From assembly GCA_003402315.1 (NCBI GenBank), contig QFXI01000010.1:1-64000 (forward strand): a stretch of DNA of 64,000 nt, written 5' to 3'. Under the pieces are notes generated by a model, which ran no database searches, had not been told where the DNA came from, and saw only the letters and a list, made by a program, of their open reading frames with translations. Each line of letters opens with the position of its first letter. Positions within the stretch are counted from its first letter, which is position 1. A program made the translations under genes and the position numbers. Below, one piece after another: positions 49,629-59,357 of the stretch. The DNA comes from Candidatus Nitrotoga sp. LAW. GTDB lineage: Bacteria > Pseudomonadota > Gammaproteobacteria > Burkholderiales > Gallionellaceae.

Positions 49629-50831
49629 TTATTGCACCAATTCTTCGAGCCGAGAAATTTCTGCGGATCGCTCTAACCTATATTTCACGCCATCTTGACG
49701 GATAGCCAACAAATGGGTATTGATATTTTCTGGCGTCAACGCCACGCCAAAATCAGCCTCACCCGCTCCAGATAAGCGAGCCAATATTTGATGCCCCAAT
49801 TCTTTCTTGAAGTGCCCAGCTTCCCAATAATCAGGTACAACAGCCTGTTTATCGCCAACAGATGGGACAGTCTCGCGTGCGTAACGGTGATAGCCACTAA
49901 AGTCCCAAAGGGTTACCTGATCGCGGCTATGAGTAGCGATTCGCAATGTCAGCTCCCGTTTCCAATCTTCAAACATATCCCAACAATTAGTGATACGAAA
50001 AATCTCCAGTAAGTGGGCATGATATGGATAAATAACCACCTTAACTTGGATTCCATGGGCATGAGCCGCATCCAGAATGGCGGCCACGTCCTCAAAAGCA
50101 GGAGAGGTATGAGTGCCACGGGAAAACAAATTTTTTGGACGCTTCTGATAGACGCGCATATTCTCGATATCCCGCTGCCGGAATAAATTAAAATATCCCT
50201 CATTGCGTGCAATCCGCGAGTAATCATGCATGGGATTAAATCCAGCCGCAGTTAGATGTGCAACCTCTGTCTTGCTGTGCATTCGCATGGTGTCTACACT
50301 ATGCAACACAGCATTCAGGGAAGCCAGAGTGATGGCACCATCGAGCATCATCTGTAACCAGCGTTTATTATTGATCTGTCCATCTGGCGTAATCAAAAGC
50401 CGATGAATAATGTCTGGTTCCCATTTATTACTTACATCGGGTGATACCAGAAAATCCATGAAGTCCACCCCCAGCACGATTGTTTTGGGGGGACGAGCTG
50501 CCAAGACATGCTCAAAGAGCCGGCGGGCAACACGGGTACCTGTGCCCGGCAGTGCTAAGTTATATATGGGCTGCGCTGATTCGGGCCAAGCCGCATCTTC
50601 GGGGTCGAAGCCCACTTCAGCCCGTGAGTTACCTAAAATAAGTGTGCGCGGTGAACGTTTCAATACCAGATAAGGCTTAACCAATTCGCCTTGTGCAGCA
50701 CCATTAGGCTTCCAACCACCTTCACTATATGGCCGATAAAGTCCATAGGGATCGACCCAGTAATTTAATGTCACAGCCCCTACCAACAAAATCAGTAAGG
50801 CAAGAAACCAAATACGCAAGTAGGTTGCCAT
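49629..50831 (-). CDS. SGNH-like exported protein paired with MBOAT acyltransferase
   Basis: The 400-residue product has one N-terminal membrane anchor (about 5-25, IWFLALLILLVGAVTLNYW). An SGNH-hydrolase-like domain follows, with LILGNSRAEVGFDPED (block I-type; Ser in GNS) and, near the end, WEAGHFKKELGHQILARL (His-containing last block). The start MATYLRIW lies 2 nt after the MBOAT stop; the longer frame overlaps that gene. By analogy with AlgJ/AlgX and AlgI it would complete transfer of an acyl group to an exported polysaccharide. The acyl group and acceptor are unknown. Confidence 0.82.
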   Translation of the reverse strand: MATYLRIWFLALLILLVGAVTLNYWVDPYGLYRPYSEGGWKPNGAAQGELVKPYLVLKRSPRTLILGNSRAEVGFDPEDAAWPESAQPIYNLALPGTGTRVARRLFEHVLAARPPKTIVLGVDFMDFLVSPDVSNKWEPDIIHRLLITPDGQINNKRWLQMMLDGAITLASLNAVLHSVDTMRMHSKTEVAHLTAAGFNPMHDYSRIARNEGYFNLFRQRDIENMRVYQKRPKNLFSRGTHTSPAFEDVAAILDAAHAHGIQVKVVIYPYHAHLLEIFRITNCWDMFEDWKRELTLRIATHSRDQVTLWDFSGYHRYARETVPSVGDKQAVVPDYWEAGHFKKELGHQILARLSGAGEADFGVALTPENINTHLLAIRQDGVKYRLERSAEISRLEELVQ

Positions 50832-50833
50832 AA

Positions 50834-52390
50834 TCAAAACTGGTAATAGAGGAATTGCGTAGCCTGGGACAGCGAAAGTACGCCAGCTACTGCAAGTATT
50901 ACCATCGCCAACCCCCAAGCAAGGGTTGTTCTCCATTCCAATCGTGCCGTAACTGCTACTGGATCGAAATCGAGCCCGGGGGAATGGCAGCGCATTAGCT
51001 CCTGGGTATTTGGCAGAAATAGCGCGATCGCTAACAGGCAGATAACCCATCCCCAAGTAAGTATGAAACGGCTGCCGCCCCCGAGAGAAAACTGTATGCC
51101 CAGATTTTCCAGTATGCCAGCTGCACCACCCAACTTTGACTGAAATATTGTCGGCAGGCTGATGCCGTGCAATCCGACCATGCCAGAAAGCATGTTTAAC
51201 GCACCTTCAAGCGTGGTTGCACGAAAGAACACCCATGCCACTACAACGGCAATAAAAGTGAAGGTCCATGCCGTCAGTTTGCCCCAAATCCCCGTATCGC
51301 CAAGATCTGGAAAATATTTTTTGCATAGGGAACGCCAGCCATGATTGATCGCCAGATACAAACCGTGCAGCCCGCCCCATAATACAAAATTCCAGGACGC
51401 TCCATGCCACAAACCGCCCAGAAGCATGGTAACCATCAGATTAATCTGCCGCCGCATGGGGCCTTTGCGATTACCTCCTAAGGGGATATATAGATAATCC
51501 CGCAAAAAACGTGACAGGGTCATATGCCAACGGCGCCAAAAATCAATAATATTAGTTGCTTTGTAGGGCGAATTGAAATTCAGCGGTAACACGATGCCAA
51601 ACATCCTTGACAGCCCAATGGCCATGTCTGAATAGCCGGAAAAATCGAAGTACAGCTGTACGGTATAAGCCAATGCACCACCCCATGAAGCCAGCAAATC
51701 CAGCTTTTCTCCCATATCGGCAGCATGAAAGGCAACATTGGCATAGGGTGAGACGCCATCGGCCAATACAGATTTTTTGAACAAGCCTATGGTGAAGATA
51801 GTCAGGCCGATGGTCATATTGTCCCAAGAAAAACGATATGTCTCGAGGCGAGCGAATTGGGGCATCATTTCTTTATGATGCAGTACCGGACCGGCGATCA
51901 GATGTGGGAAATAAGTGACAAACAATAGGTAGTGGATGAAATTGTATTCCCGCGCTTTGCCCGACCAAGCATCCACCAAAAAAGCAATTTGTGTAAAAGT
52001 GAAAAATGAAATACCCAATGGCAAGAGTATGTCCTGCAGAGTCCAGCCCGTATCTAAAATACGGTTGGTCGTATCAAGAAAGAAATTGGCGTACTTGTAA
52101 TAGCCCAATAGCAGCAAGTCAGCAACAATACCGGCCGTTAGAATAAAATTCTTACGTCGATTCCGATCCGTATCGTATTCCCGGGCGAGAGCGTAACCTA
52201 TCCCATAATTGAAGAAGATTGAAGCCAGTAGCAATCCTACATAGGCGGGGTTCCAATATCCATAAAAAAACAGGGAAGCGGCACCCAACCAAGCAGCGGC
52301 AAGCTGTTGGCTATAGGCACCTAAACGGAAAAAACCAATCGCCGTCACAGGCAAAAATAGCAGCAGGAATGAATAGGAATTGAATAGCAT
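50834..52390 (-). CDS. MBOAT family O-acyltransferase (AlgI-like), minus-strand copy
   Basis: The 518-residue membrane protein has many spans and the MBOAT signatures: YFDFSGYSDMAIGLSRMFGI, FWRRWHMTLSRFLRDYLYIP, and the catalytic His in MLLGGLWHGASWNFVLWGGLHG. AlgI-type proteins pass acetyl groups across the inner membrane for polysaccharide O-acetylation. It is followed 2 nt later by an SGNH-like partner, and a second similar pair lies at 55683-58141 on the other strand. Confidence 0.93.
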   Translation of the reverse strand: MLFNSYSFLLLFLPVTAIGFFRLGAYSQQLAAAWLGAASLFFYGYWNPAYVGLLLASIFFNYGIGYALAREYDTDRNRRKNFILTAGIVADLLLLGYYKYANFFLDTTNRILDTGWTLQDILLPLGISFFTFTQIAFLVDAWSGKAREYNFIHYLLFVTYFPHLIAGPVLHHKEMMPQFARLETYRFSWDNMTIGLTIFTIGLFKKSVLADGVSPYANVAFHAADMGEKLDLLASWGGALAYTVQLYFDFSGYSDMAIGLSRMFGIVLPLNFNSPYKATNIIDFWRRWHMTLSRFLRDYLYIPLGGNRKGPMRRQINLMVTMLLGGLWHGASWNFVLWGGLHGLYLAINHGWRSLCKKYFPDLGDTGIWGKLTAWTFTFIAVVVAWVFFRATTLEGALNMLSGMVGLHGISLPTIFQSKLGGAAGILENLGIQFSLGGGSRFILTWGWVICLLAIALFLPNTQELMRCHSPGLDFDPVAVTARLEWRTTLAWGLAMVILAVAGVLSLSQATQFLYYQF

Positions 52391-52590
52391 CTTTAATATC
52401 GGGAAATGCTATTTATCTTCGTATACCTAAATCCCATCTATCGGGAGTCATATCTTTTTAGCATCTGCCACCTCGTTTCGTACCGGCCATTTAGAGAACC
52501 AGTATGATCGATTCTAATTCGTCGCCCTTAATGCGACAGAACCGTCTTTTAGGTCTGGCTGCCATAATTGCGAAAGGTAGAGCAAATCCC

Positions 52591-54426
52591 CTAGTTTTCA
52601 TGATGCTGCAACCATTGCTCCAGCATCATCAGCACCCAAATCATAACGCCGTAATAAGCTGCATGTCCCGAGCGGTGTTGTTCAATCAACGCGTCCAGGT
52701 ATTCTGGCCTGATATAACCTCGCCCTCGCAATGACTTCAAACTGCCATAGGTCAACTCTTGCAGTGGACGATAAGTTTGCATCCAAACGCCAAAAGGCAA
52801 ACCAAATCCTTGCTTGCTCTTGGTGAGCGTTTCTTGGGGCAAAAAATCTTTGAGCGCTTCTTTGAAAAAGAATCTAAGCTTCAACCCTTTTACTTTAAGG
52901 GAAGGGGGAAGTTGCGCTGCAAACGTGACAATATCCTCATCCAACAGAGGATAATGAACTGCTACACCTGCCAATTCGCACATTCGGTTAACCTTGCGCA
53001 AGTCATTGTCGGCCAAGGTGAACTTTAGATCCAGATTAAGGAGGCGATTGATAGAGGAAGTGGAATCGGTACGGCCATATTCTGCTCGCAGCATTGCGTT
53101 CGGTTCTTGGTGATTCACTTGAGCCAGAAAGTCAGCAGTGAATATCTCATTCGGTGAAGTGCGATGTAAAAAATTATAAGTTTCCAACCGATCTGGTAAT
53201 GGAATTCGGGCTTGCGCGATGTAGCTTTTTAATTTTCTCAATAATGGGATATGTTCTATACCCGGCATGCCAGACATAACAGGCTCCAATAGGCTATGTC
53301 GTAGCATTGCAGGTACAAGAGAATATGCTTCGAATATTTTTTGTTTGGCATAGCGCGCGTTTCCGCCAAAAATTTCGTCCCCGCCGTCCCCCGCCAGCAT
53401 CAGCCGAATGCCTTGCTCTTTGGCTAATTTGGCACAACAATAAGTAGGGACTGCTGATGCATTTCCAAAGGGCTCATCATAGGCTTGGGCAATCAACGGG
53501 ATCGTATCAACGACATCTTGTGGCGTAACATAGTATTCATGGGCATGGGTACCAAAATGTTTGCTCGTAATCCGTGCAAATTCCATTTCATCGTAGCCTT
53601 CGGCTGCAAATCCAATAGAAAAGGTATTTGCCGGCTTAGTGGAGGATTGGGCGAGTACCCCTGCAATAGTCGAGCTGTCCGTACCACCACTTAGAAAAGC
53701 ACCTACTTGCTCATCAGTGACCGACCTTTCTAGGGCGGTTTGCAGCAATTTCTTAAGGCTTTCCTGGCGTTGTATAAAGTGGCTTTGACCCGAATCAGCA
53801 TATTTCAGGTGCCAATAAAAATTGGTTTCAATTTTCCCATTTTGGAATAGCGCATACTGTCCGGGCAGTAGCTTGCGTACATTTTTATAGATACTCCCTG
53901 GAGCGGGGACGGAGTGAAAAAACAAATAATTAAAGATCGATTGAGGATCGATCACCCGCTCCATATTGGGATGAGCGACGACCCCATTTGTGCTGGTCGC
54001 GAAAATAAAATGGTCACATGGTGCGGCATAGCAAATCGAGTAAATACCCAATCGATCAATGGCGACAAAGGCCGTACCTTCCTGTGCGTTCATAACAGCA
54101 ACACAGAAAGCTCCATGCATATCCTCAAGAAATGCCTTCCCTGATTTTGAATAGGCTTTAGCCACCGCAGCGGCTGAAGTTTGCTCTTGTGCTAACGCAT
54201 TTAACTCATCGTTTCCCCAATATACATTGCCGATAACCGCTACCTTAAGCGAGCCTTCTTCATGGCAACTTGCCTGGTCAAATTTTGACCAAGCCGCTAC
54301 TCCCTCACAACAACCGTAAAGCGACCATATGGAATCAGCTTTTTTGTCAGTCATCGCAACAACTATGGCATCGGTTATTTCCTTGGCAAGAATGGGATCC
54401 CTCTCACCACCGAGCCAACCACACAT
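52591..54426 (-). CDS. Asparagine synthase-type glutamine amidotransferase
   Basis: The 611-residue protein has a class II glutaminase domain (about 1-210) whose nucleophile must be the Cys right after the initiator Met (M-CGWLGG), and an ATP-pyrophosphatase synthase domain with LSGGTDSST (about 250). Length fits asnB-like enzymes in exopolysaccharide clusters, which may amidate a sugar acid rather than make asparagine. A strong AAGGAGG lies near another ATG 9 nt upstream, which would put MKG before the Met-Cys. The start at 54426 is preferred on catalytic grounds. Confidence 0.88.
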   Translation of the reverse strand: MCGWLGGERDPILAKEITDAIVVAMTDKKADSIWSLYGCCEGVAAWSKFDQASCHEEGSLKVAVIGNVYWGNDELNALAQEQTSAAAVAKAYSKSGKAFLEDMHGAFCVAVMNAQEGTAFVAIDRLGIYSICYAAPCDHFIFATSTNGVVAHPNMERVIDPQSIFNYLFFHSVPAPGSIYKNVRKLLPGQYALFQNGKIETNFYWHLKYADSGQSHFIQRQESLKKLLQTALERSVTDEQVGAFLSGGTDSSTIAGVLAQSSTKPANTFSIGFAAEGYDEMEFARITSKHFGTHAHEYYVTPQDVVDTIPLIAQAYDEPFGNASAVPTYCCAKLAKEQGIRLMLAGDGGDEIFGGNARYAKQKIFEAYSLVPAMLRHSLLEPVMSGMPGIEHIPLLRKLKSYIAQARIPLPDRLETYNFLHRTSPNEIFTADFLAQVNHQEPNAMLRAEYGRTDSTSSINRLLNLDLKFTLADNDLRKVNRMCELAGVAVHYPLLDEDIVTFAAQLPPSLKVKGLKLRFFFKEALKDFLPQETLTKSKQGFGLPFGVWMQTYRPLQELTYGSLKSLRGRGYIRPEYLDALIEQHRSGHAAYYGVMIWVLMMLEQWLQHHEN

Positions 54427-54435
54427 TCCCTTCAT

Positions 54436-54762
54436 GTAACCTCCTTGTTAAGGCTCACGATAAAATCTAGCATATCAATGCAATCACCATGTATTTCTCC
54501 CATGTATTTCTTTTATTACTTATTTCTGCATGCCAGCATGTTACTTTATAATGTTTAATTGTGGGAAACGTCGATTTAATGATGTTAAAAAGCTACAGAG
54601 TATTATTTAAATACAGCAATCTTTTCCATCATCTATCAGAATGAGAATTCACACCTATCTTTCGATAAAGAAACTTAACAATAAGGGCGTACGCTTTGCG
54701 TATCCTTGCCAGTTTAAGGTTCAATTTGATGGTAAATCATAAACATTTTTGAAAGATTTCAA
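54436..54762. other. Divergent intergenic region asnB-like / sulfotransferase
   Basis: No gene is seen. It holds a tandem 13-bp near-repeat CCATGTATTTCT(C/T) at 54487-54511 and a short inverted repeat TACGC-TTT-GCGTA at 54690-54702. Both are candidates for control of the divergent genes. The region is more A/T-rich than its flanks. Confidence 0.5.
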
Positions 54763-55686
54763 TTGAGTGAATTCTGGATAAAAGTCGATAAAACGCTTCG
54801 TTATCATGGGCGGCAGGTTTTACGTTCAGCACGCGATGCATGGTGGGGCATGCGCCATTTACCTGTGGAACGCCCTATTTTCGTCATCGGCTGTAGCCGG
54901 GCGGGTACCACCTTGGTGTACAAAACATTTTCTGAATCAAAGAATTTAGGCACGCTTCAGCGGGAAACGCATGATTTCTGGACGGATATGCATCCACTGG
55001 CCAGCAAACACTGGGATACCCATGCGTTAAGCGCACAAGACGCCACCCAAAACGACAGGGATACTGTAGCCCGCTATTTTTATGCCCATACTGGTAAAAC
55101 AAGATTTATCGACAAAAATAACCAGAATGGCTTATGTGTATCCTATTTATATTCCTTATTTCCTGATGCCCATTTCGTTTACGTAAAACGCAACCCCGGT
55201 GACAACATTAATTCCCTTATCGAGGGTTGGAACAAACCAAGGGAATTCGCCACCTGGTCAAATTTATTACCGGAACAAATCACTGTCGAAAATGGACGGC
55301 ATACGCAATGGTGTTTCTTCCTTGCCAATGGCTGGCGTGACTATATCAATGCATCTGTCGAGGAGGTCTGTGCATTCCAATACAACGCGATCAACCAGGC
55401 TATTCTCGATGCCCGGCGCGTTATTCCAACGGCACAGTGGAGCGAAATTTTTTACGAAGATATAGTTCGTCACCCGACAGACAGTTTCCGCAAGCTATTC
55501 GAGGCTAACGGCTTACCTTTTGATGCGCAACTACAGGCGCATTGCGAGAATGTACTAGACACACCTTACAACGCCTTCTCCGAAATCCGCGTGGATAAAT
55601 GGAAGGATGGCCGCAATCGCGAAAAAATTGAGCGAGTGCTGGCTAAAGTTGAAGCGACCGCTTGTGCCATGGGATATAAACTTTGA
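54763..55686 (+). CDS. Sulfotransferase family protein
   Basis: The 307-residue protein shows a PAPS-binding P-loop-like motif FVIGCSRAGTTLVYKTF (about 40-56) and the 3'-phosphate region FVYVKRNPGDNINSLIEGW (about 138-156), as in bacterial sulfotransferase_1/3 families. It may sulfate a surface glycan or lipid. The start is a TTG at 54763 with GAAAGA upstream; no better codon is near. It heads a tight plus-strand run with an SGNH protein, an MBOAT, a deacetylase and two glycosyltransferases. Confidence 0.85.
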   Translation: MSEFWIKVDKTLRYHGRQVLRSARDAWWGMRHLPVERPIFVIGCSRAGTTLVYKTFSESKNLGTLQRETHDFWTDMHPLASKHWDTHALSAQDATQNDRDTVARYFYAHTGKTRFIDKNNQNGLCVSYLYSLFPDAHFVYVKRNPGDNINSLIEGWNKPREFATWSNLLPEQITVENGRHTQWCFFLANGWRDYINASVEEVCAFQYNAINQAILDARRVIPTAQWSEIFYEDIVRHPTDSFRKLFEANGLPFDAQLQAHCENVLDTPYNAFSEIRVDKWKDGRNREKIERVLAKVEATACAMGYKL

Positions 55687-56705
55687 GTCGTTTCACCCGG
55701 GTATTCCATTTATTCGGCTGGGGCAGTGTAATCGGCTTATTATTGCTGGGGCTGGCAGAAGCCTGGCTACACACAGACGACTTCATGTATCGCTACCGTT
55801 CAGTGTTCGCCACGGGGCGCGCCATGGGTAAGCTACATTACGTAAAATCACATAATCCAACACTGCTGGTATTAGGAAATAGCCGGATAGATAATGGATT
55901 TATCCCACGAATCTTGTTGGAAGATGGTGCGGCAAATGTCTCCGGTTTCAATATGGGTATGCCGGGCGCTAACGCGGGCATTCTTTACGGCGTAGTCAAA
56001 CGTTTGGCGGATGATGGCAACCTGGGCGCAAAAGGAATACGCACCGTACTTATCGGCCTAGACGAACATCTGTTACAAGCTGAGGATAGTCTAGGGTATG
56101 GTGTGTTTTACAGTGACCCCGCATGGTTATGGCACAATCGCGATTGGCGTGGAATGCTGGCGCACAGCTTACGCCTATGGGGATTCTCCGCTAATCTGAA
56201 GCAATTGCGGGAACCGGGCAAAGCACTGGGATTTTTTCAGGCAAGTTTTACCAATACCGAACCTATCGGTGGTGGTGCAGCAATGTACTTAGGCTATCGC
56301 GCTGGTTTTGGTGGCTTGCAGGATGCAGGACAGATACGCCGGCAGCAGGAAAGTTTTGATGCGCCCCCCGACGGGGTTCAGATCGACGCGCTATTCGCCA
56401 CAATTGCCCTGCTGCGACAGTATGGCGTACAGGTGGCAGTGGTATATCCTCCGCTGCTAAATCGTGAGCTTTTGTACCTCACGCCACAGCTACCGGCGGC
56501 GCGCCCCTATATCGCCGTGGCTGAACGTTTGAATGCCCAGGGTGTTCCGCAGTTGACACTAGAGACGGGTACACAGCGCAACCCAGAAATGTTTATCAAT
56601 TCCGGCCACTTGAACGATCACGGCGCGCAATATCACAGCCGCTTACTGGCACGGCAATTGCGGGCCATCTGGCCAAGCCTGTTTGTCAAAGGGGGGGGCG
56701 CATGA
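55683..56705 (+). CDS. SGNH-like exported protein, plus-strand copy
   Basis: The 340-residue product has one N-terminal membrane segment (about 10-27, GWGSVIGLLLLGLAEAWL). An SGNH-like domain follows, with LLVLGNSRIDNGFIPRIL (about 58-75) and the last block INSGHLNDHGAQYHSRLL, an Asp-x-His-like pattern. The TTG start overlaps the sulfotransferase stop in TTGA, and the end overlaps the MBOAT start in ATGA, so three genes are translationally coupled. It is probably the periplasmic partner of that MBOAT. Confidence 0.83.
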   Translation: MSRFTRVFHLFGWGSVIGLLLLGLAEAWLHTDDFMYRYRSVFATGRAMGKLHYVKSHNPTLLVLGNSRIDNGFIPRILLEDGAANVSGFNMGMPGANAGILYGVVKRLADDGNLGAKGIRTVLIGLDEHLLQAEDSLGYGVFYSDPAWLWHNRDWRGMLAHSLRLWGFSANLKQLREPGKALGFFQASFTNTEPIGGGAAMYLGYRAGFGGLQDAGQIRRQQESFDAPPDGVQIDALFATIALLRQYGVQVAVVYPPLLNRELLYLTPQLPAARPYIAVAERLNAQGVPQLTLETGTQRNPEMFINSGHLNDHGAQYHSRLLARQLRAIWPSLFVKGGGA

Positions 56706-58141
56706 TTTTCAGCAGCATGAGCTTCATAATGTTTCTGTTAGCGGTGTTATTCCTCTATGCCGCCACCGATAACTACCGCCAGCGTGCCGCTATCATTCTG
56801 GTAGCGAGCTTGGTGTTTTATGGGTCGTGGAAACCCTCCTACCTGCTTTTGCTGATAGCCTCGCTTACCCTCAACTATGGCTTTTACCGCATCCTCCAGC
56901 ATAGCCCCTCCCGCGCCTGGCTCAGCCTGGCTTTAGTGATTAATCTTGGCATACTGGTTTTTTTCAAATATCTGGGGCTGTTTTTCGAGACCCTCATCAC
57001 CATGGGTGGCTATTTCCAATTCCCCGTACCTGTCGAATCACCTAGTTGGGCACAATGGGCACTACCACTGGGAGTTAGTTTTTATACTTTCCATATGCTC
57101 TCGGTGATGATCGACGTGTACCGGGGCGATTGGGTACGCCCCATCAGCTTCCGCGCCTGGAGCATGTATGTCACCTTTTTCCCACATATGATTGCCGGCC
57201 CCATACTGCGTGCCAGCGAATTAGTGGAACAACTGGAAAAACTCGAACCACTAAAACTGGATGCGGTGCGGCTGGGTGCGCTAATTTTTATCGGCGGACT
57301 TATCAAAAAAACACTTTTGGCTGACAATCTGGCGGGGCTTGTGGAGCCACTATATGCCCACCCGGAGCAGTTAAATTTTTTCACTTCCTGGCTCGCCACA
57401 CTGGCCTTCGCCTTACAGATTTATTTCGATTTTTCCGGGTACAGCGAGATGGCCGTTGGTCTCGCCCGTATGTTTGGTGTTACCCTTCCACGCAACTTTC
57501 TCTACCCTTACATTAGCCGCAGCGTCAAGGAATTCTGGCAACGCTGGCACATTACCCTGTCGCGTTGGCTCAGGGATTACCTCTATATTTCATTAGGCGG
57601 TTCGCATTGCTCCTTTCCGCGCAACATGGGCAATCTCATGATTACCATGTTATTGGGTGGCTTATGGCACGGTGCGGGCTGGAATTTTGTGTTCTGGGGT
57701 TTCTTGCATGGAAGTTACCTGATAGGACATCGTTTGTTACTTCATGTTTACACTTGGGCAGGCGTTACGACAGGTTCAATTACTGATCGCACCCTGTCTT
57801 GGCTGGGCTGGCCCCTTACCTTCATTTTAGTGTGCTTTACCTGGGTATTTTTCCGCGCCAACACCTTCCCCGATGCTTGGCACATTAGTGCAACTATGCT
57901 GGGCCTGGCCCAGCCCAATGGGACAATTCATGTTATTCGCCTCTCGGAACAAATGATCATCGCTGCAGCCTTATTGGTGGCATTGCTGGAACCACATATC
58001 GTGGCGTGGTTTCAACGGCAAGGCCCCCTCAATTGGTGGCGGGTAGCCAGTCCTGTGCGTGGTTTTGCATATGCGGCGCTGGTACTGGCATTAGTAGTGT
58101 TTGGCGGCGACACCCAGAAATTCATCTATTTTGATTTCTAA
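56702..58141 (+). CDS. MBOAT family O-acyltransferase (AlgI-like), plus-strand copy
   Basis: The 479-residue membrane protein has the MBOAT blocks YFDFSGYSEMAVGLARMFGV, FWQRWHITLSRWLRDYLYIS and MLLGGLWHGAGWNFVFWGFLHG with the catalytic His. Like its minus-strand counterpart it is next to an SGNH-like gene. The two MBOATs align throughout but differ clearly, so they are old paralogs or independent acquisitions. It likely serves a second acylation site or a different polymer unit. Confidence 0.93.
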   Translation: MIFSSMSFIMFLLAVLFLYAATDNYRQRAAIILVASLVFYGSWKPSYLLLLIASLTLNYGFYRILQHSPSRAWLSLALVINLGILVFFKYLGLFFETLITMGGYFQFPVPVESPSWAQWALPLGVSFYTFHMLSVMIDVYRGDWVRPISFRAWSMYVTFFPHMIAGPILRASELVEQLEKLEPLKLDAVRLGALIFIGGLIKKTLLADNLAGLVEPLYAHPEQLNFFTSWLATLAFALQIYFDFSGYSEMAVGLARMFGVTLPRNFLYPYISRSVKEFWQRWHITLSRWLRDYLYISLGGSHCSFPRNMGNLMITMLLGGLWHGAGWNFVFWGFLHGSYLIGHRLLLHVYTWAGVTTGSITDRTLSWLGWPLTFILVCFTWVFFRANTFPDAWHISATMLGLAQPNGTIHVIRLSEQMIIAAALLVALLEPHIVAWFQRQGPLNWWRVASPVRGFAYAALVLALVVFGGDTQKFIYFDF

Positions 58142-58148
58142 GATTACG

Positions 58149-59357
58149 ATGCAAATTTGGCTGTATGGAATAGGTATCATTTGGCTGTTAGCCCAAGTAG
58201 GGTTGCTTTTCGTCTATCGCCATACGCTGGCCGCTTATTGGCGGGAGCCGGTGTTACGATATCCGGTACTAGTTTTTGAAAGTGACGATTGGGGTGCGGG
58301 GCCGCTCGAACAGGCACAAGCACTCGATGCGCTGCGACAGATACTAAAAAGCCACCGGGATCAATCTGGCCATTATCCGGTAATGACTTTGGGGCTTATC
58401 TTGAGCATCGCGGATACTCAGGCCATATCTACGGCAAAAAACACCGATTACATTCGGATCACTCTCGACCATGCCCGCTTCGGACCCGTTTTGATTGCAC
58501 TGCACGCGGGGATAGATGAGGGCGTCTTTACCCCTCAATTACATGGCTTAGAGCACTATTGGCCACCCGCAGTCATAGCGGCGGCAATGACGGACGCGCC
58601 AGTAGCTGCATGGCTCAAAACAAATGGCTTAGCGTATACCGAAGACTTGCCTTCCCGCTTACAAAGCCGCTGGATTGACGCCACATCACTTCCCTCTCAG
58701 CCACTTTCTGAAACAGAAATTTATGCTGCTGTAGCGGAAGAGGTTAAAGTTTATATGCAAATTTTTGGTACAAAACCTGTAATTGCGGTACCCACTACTT
58801 TTATTTGGAGCGACGAAGTAGAGCGTGCCTGGGCCGCCCATGGCGTACGCTGCGTTATTACTCCCGGCACCCGTTACGAAAGCCGCGACAGGCAAGGCCG
58901 CCCAAGCGGAGACGGTAGGGTAATCCTGAACGGCGAGCACGGGCAAGGTAATGTGATGTACCTGGTACGCAACAATTATTTCGAACCTAAACTCGGTCAT
59001 CTTGCCGAAAAAGGACTGGCCGCCCTATCATTGCAAACACAATGTGGACGCCCAACTTTGCTGGAAACACATCGTTTTAATTTTCTGGGTAATCCGGCCC
59101 AGTCCAAGGCCGCACTGGCAGAACTGAACCGGCTGCTGACGGAAGCGCGGACACGTTATAGCGAACTGCGATTCTTGTCCACGCAAGACATTACCGATGC
59201 GATTGCAGATCAGAGTACGTCGCTGATCGCAACCACACCGCGCGCCCGGATACACGCTTGGCTTGCGCGCATCAGTCAAATATCACGTTTTTGGAAACTT
59301 GCGCGGCTCACTGGATTAGTGGTACCACTATGGTTGTTAAAAAAATGGGCAGCCTGA
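58149..59357 (+). CDS. Polysaccharide deacetylase-like protein
   Basis: The 402-residue product has an N-terminal membrane anchor (about 3-22). A NodB-like fold follows, with FESDDWGAGPLEQ (paired Asp as in motif 1), HLHGLEHYWPP-type His residues as QLHGLEHYW, and AVPTTFIWSDEVERAW. It would remove acyl groups from a glycan in the periplasm. The start at 58149 (MQIWLYGIG) was chosen because the longer frame overlaps the MBOAT end; it lies 7 nt after that stop. The family with an SDDW motif is common in exopolysaccharide clusters. Confidence 0.8.
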   Translation: MQIWLYGIGIIWLLAQVGLLFVYRHTLAAYWREPVLRYPVLVFESDDWGAGPLEQAQALDALRQILKSHRDQSGHYPVMTLGLILSIADTQAISTAKNTDYIRITLDHARFGPVLIALHAGIDEGVFTPQLHGLEHYWPPAVIAAAMTDAPVAAWLKTNGLAYTEDLPSRLQSRWIDATSLPSQPLSETEIYAAVAEEVKVYMQIFGTKPVIAVPTTFIWSDEVERAWAAHGVRCVITPGTRYESRDRQGRPSGDGRVILNGEHGQGNVMYLVRNNYFEPKLGHLAEKGLAALSLQTQCGRPTLLETHRFNFLGNPAQSKAALAELNRLLTEARTRYSELRFLSTQDITDAIADQSTSLIATTPRARIHAWLARISQISRFWKLARLTGLVVPLWLLKKWAA

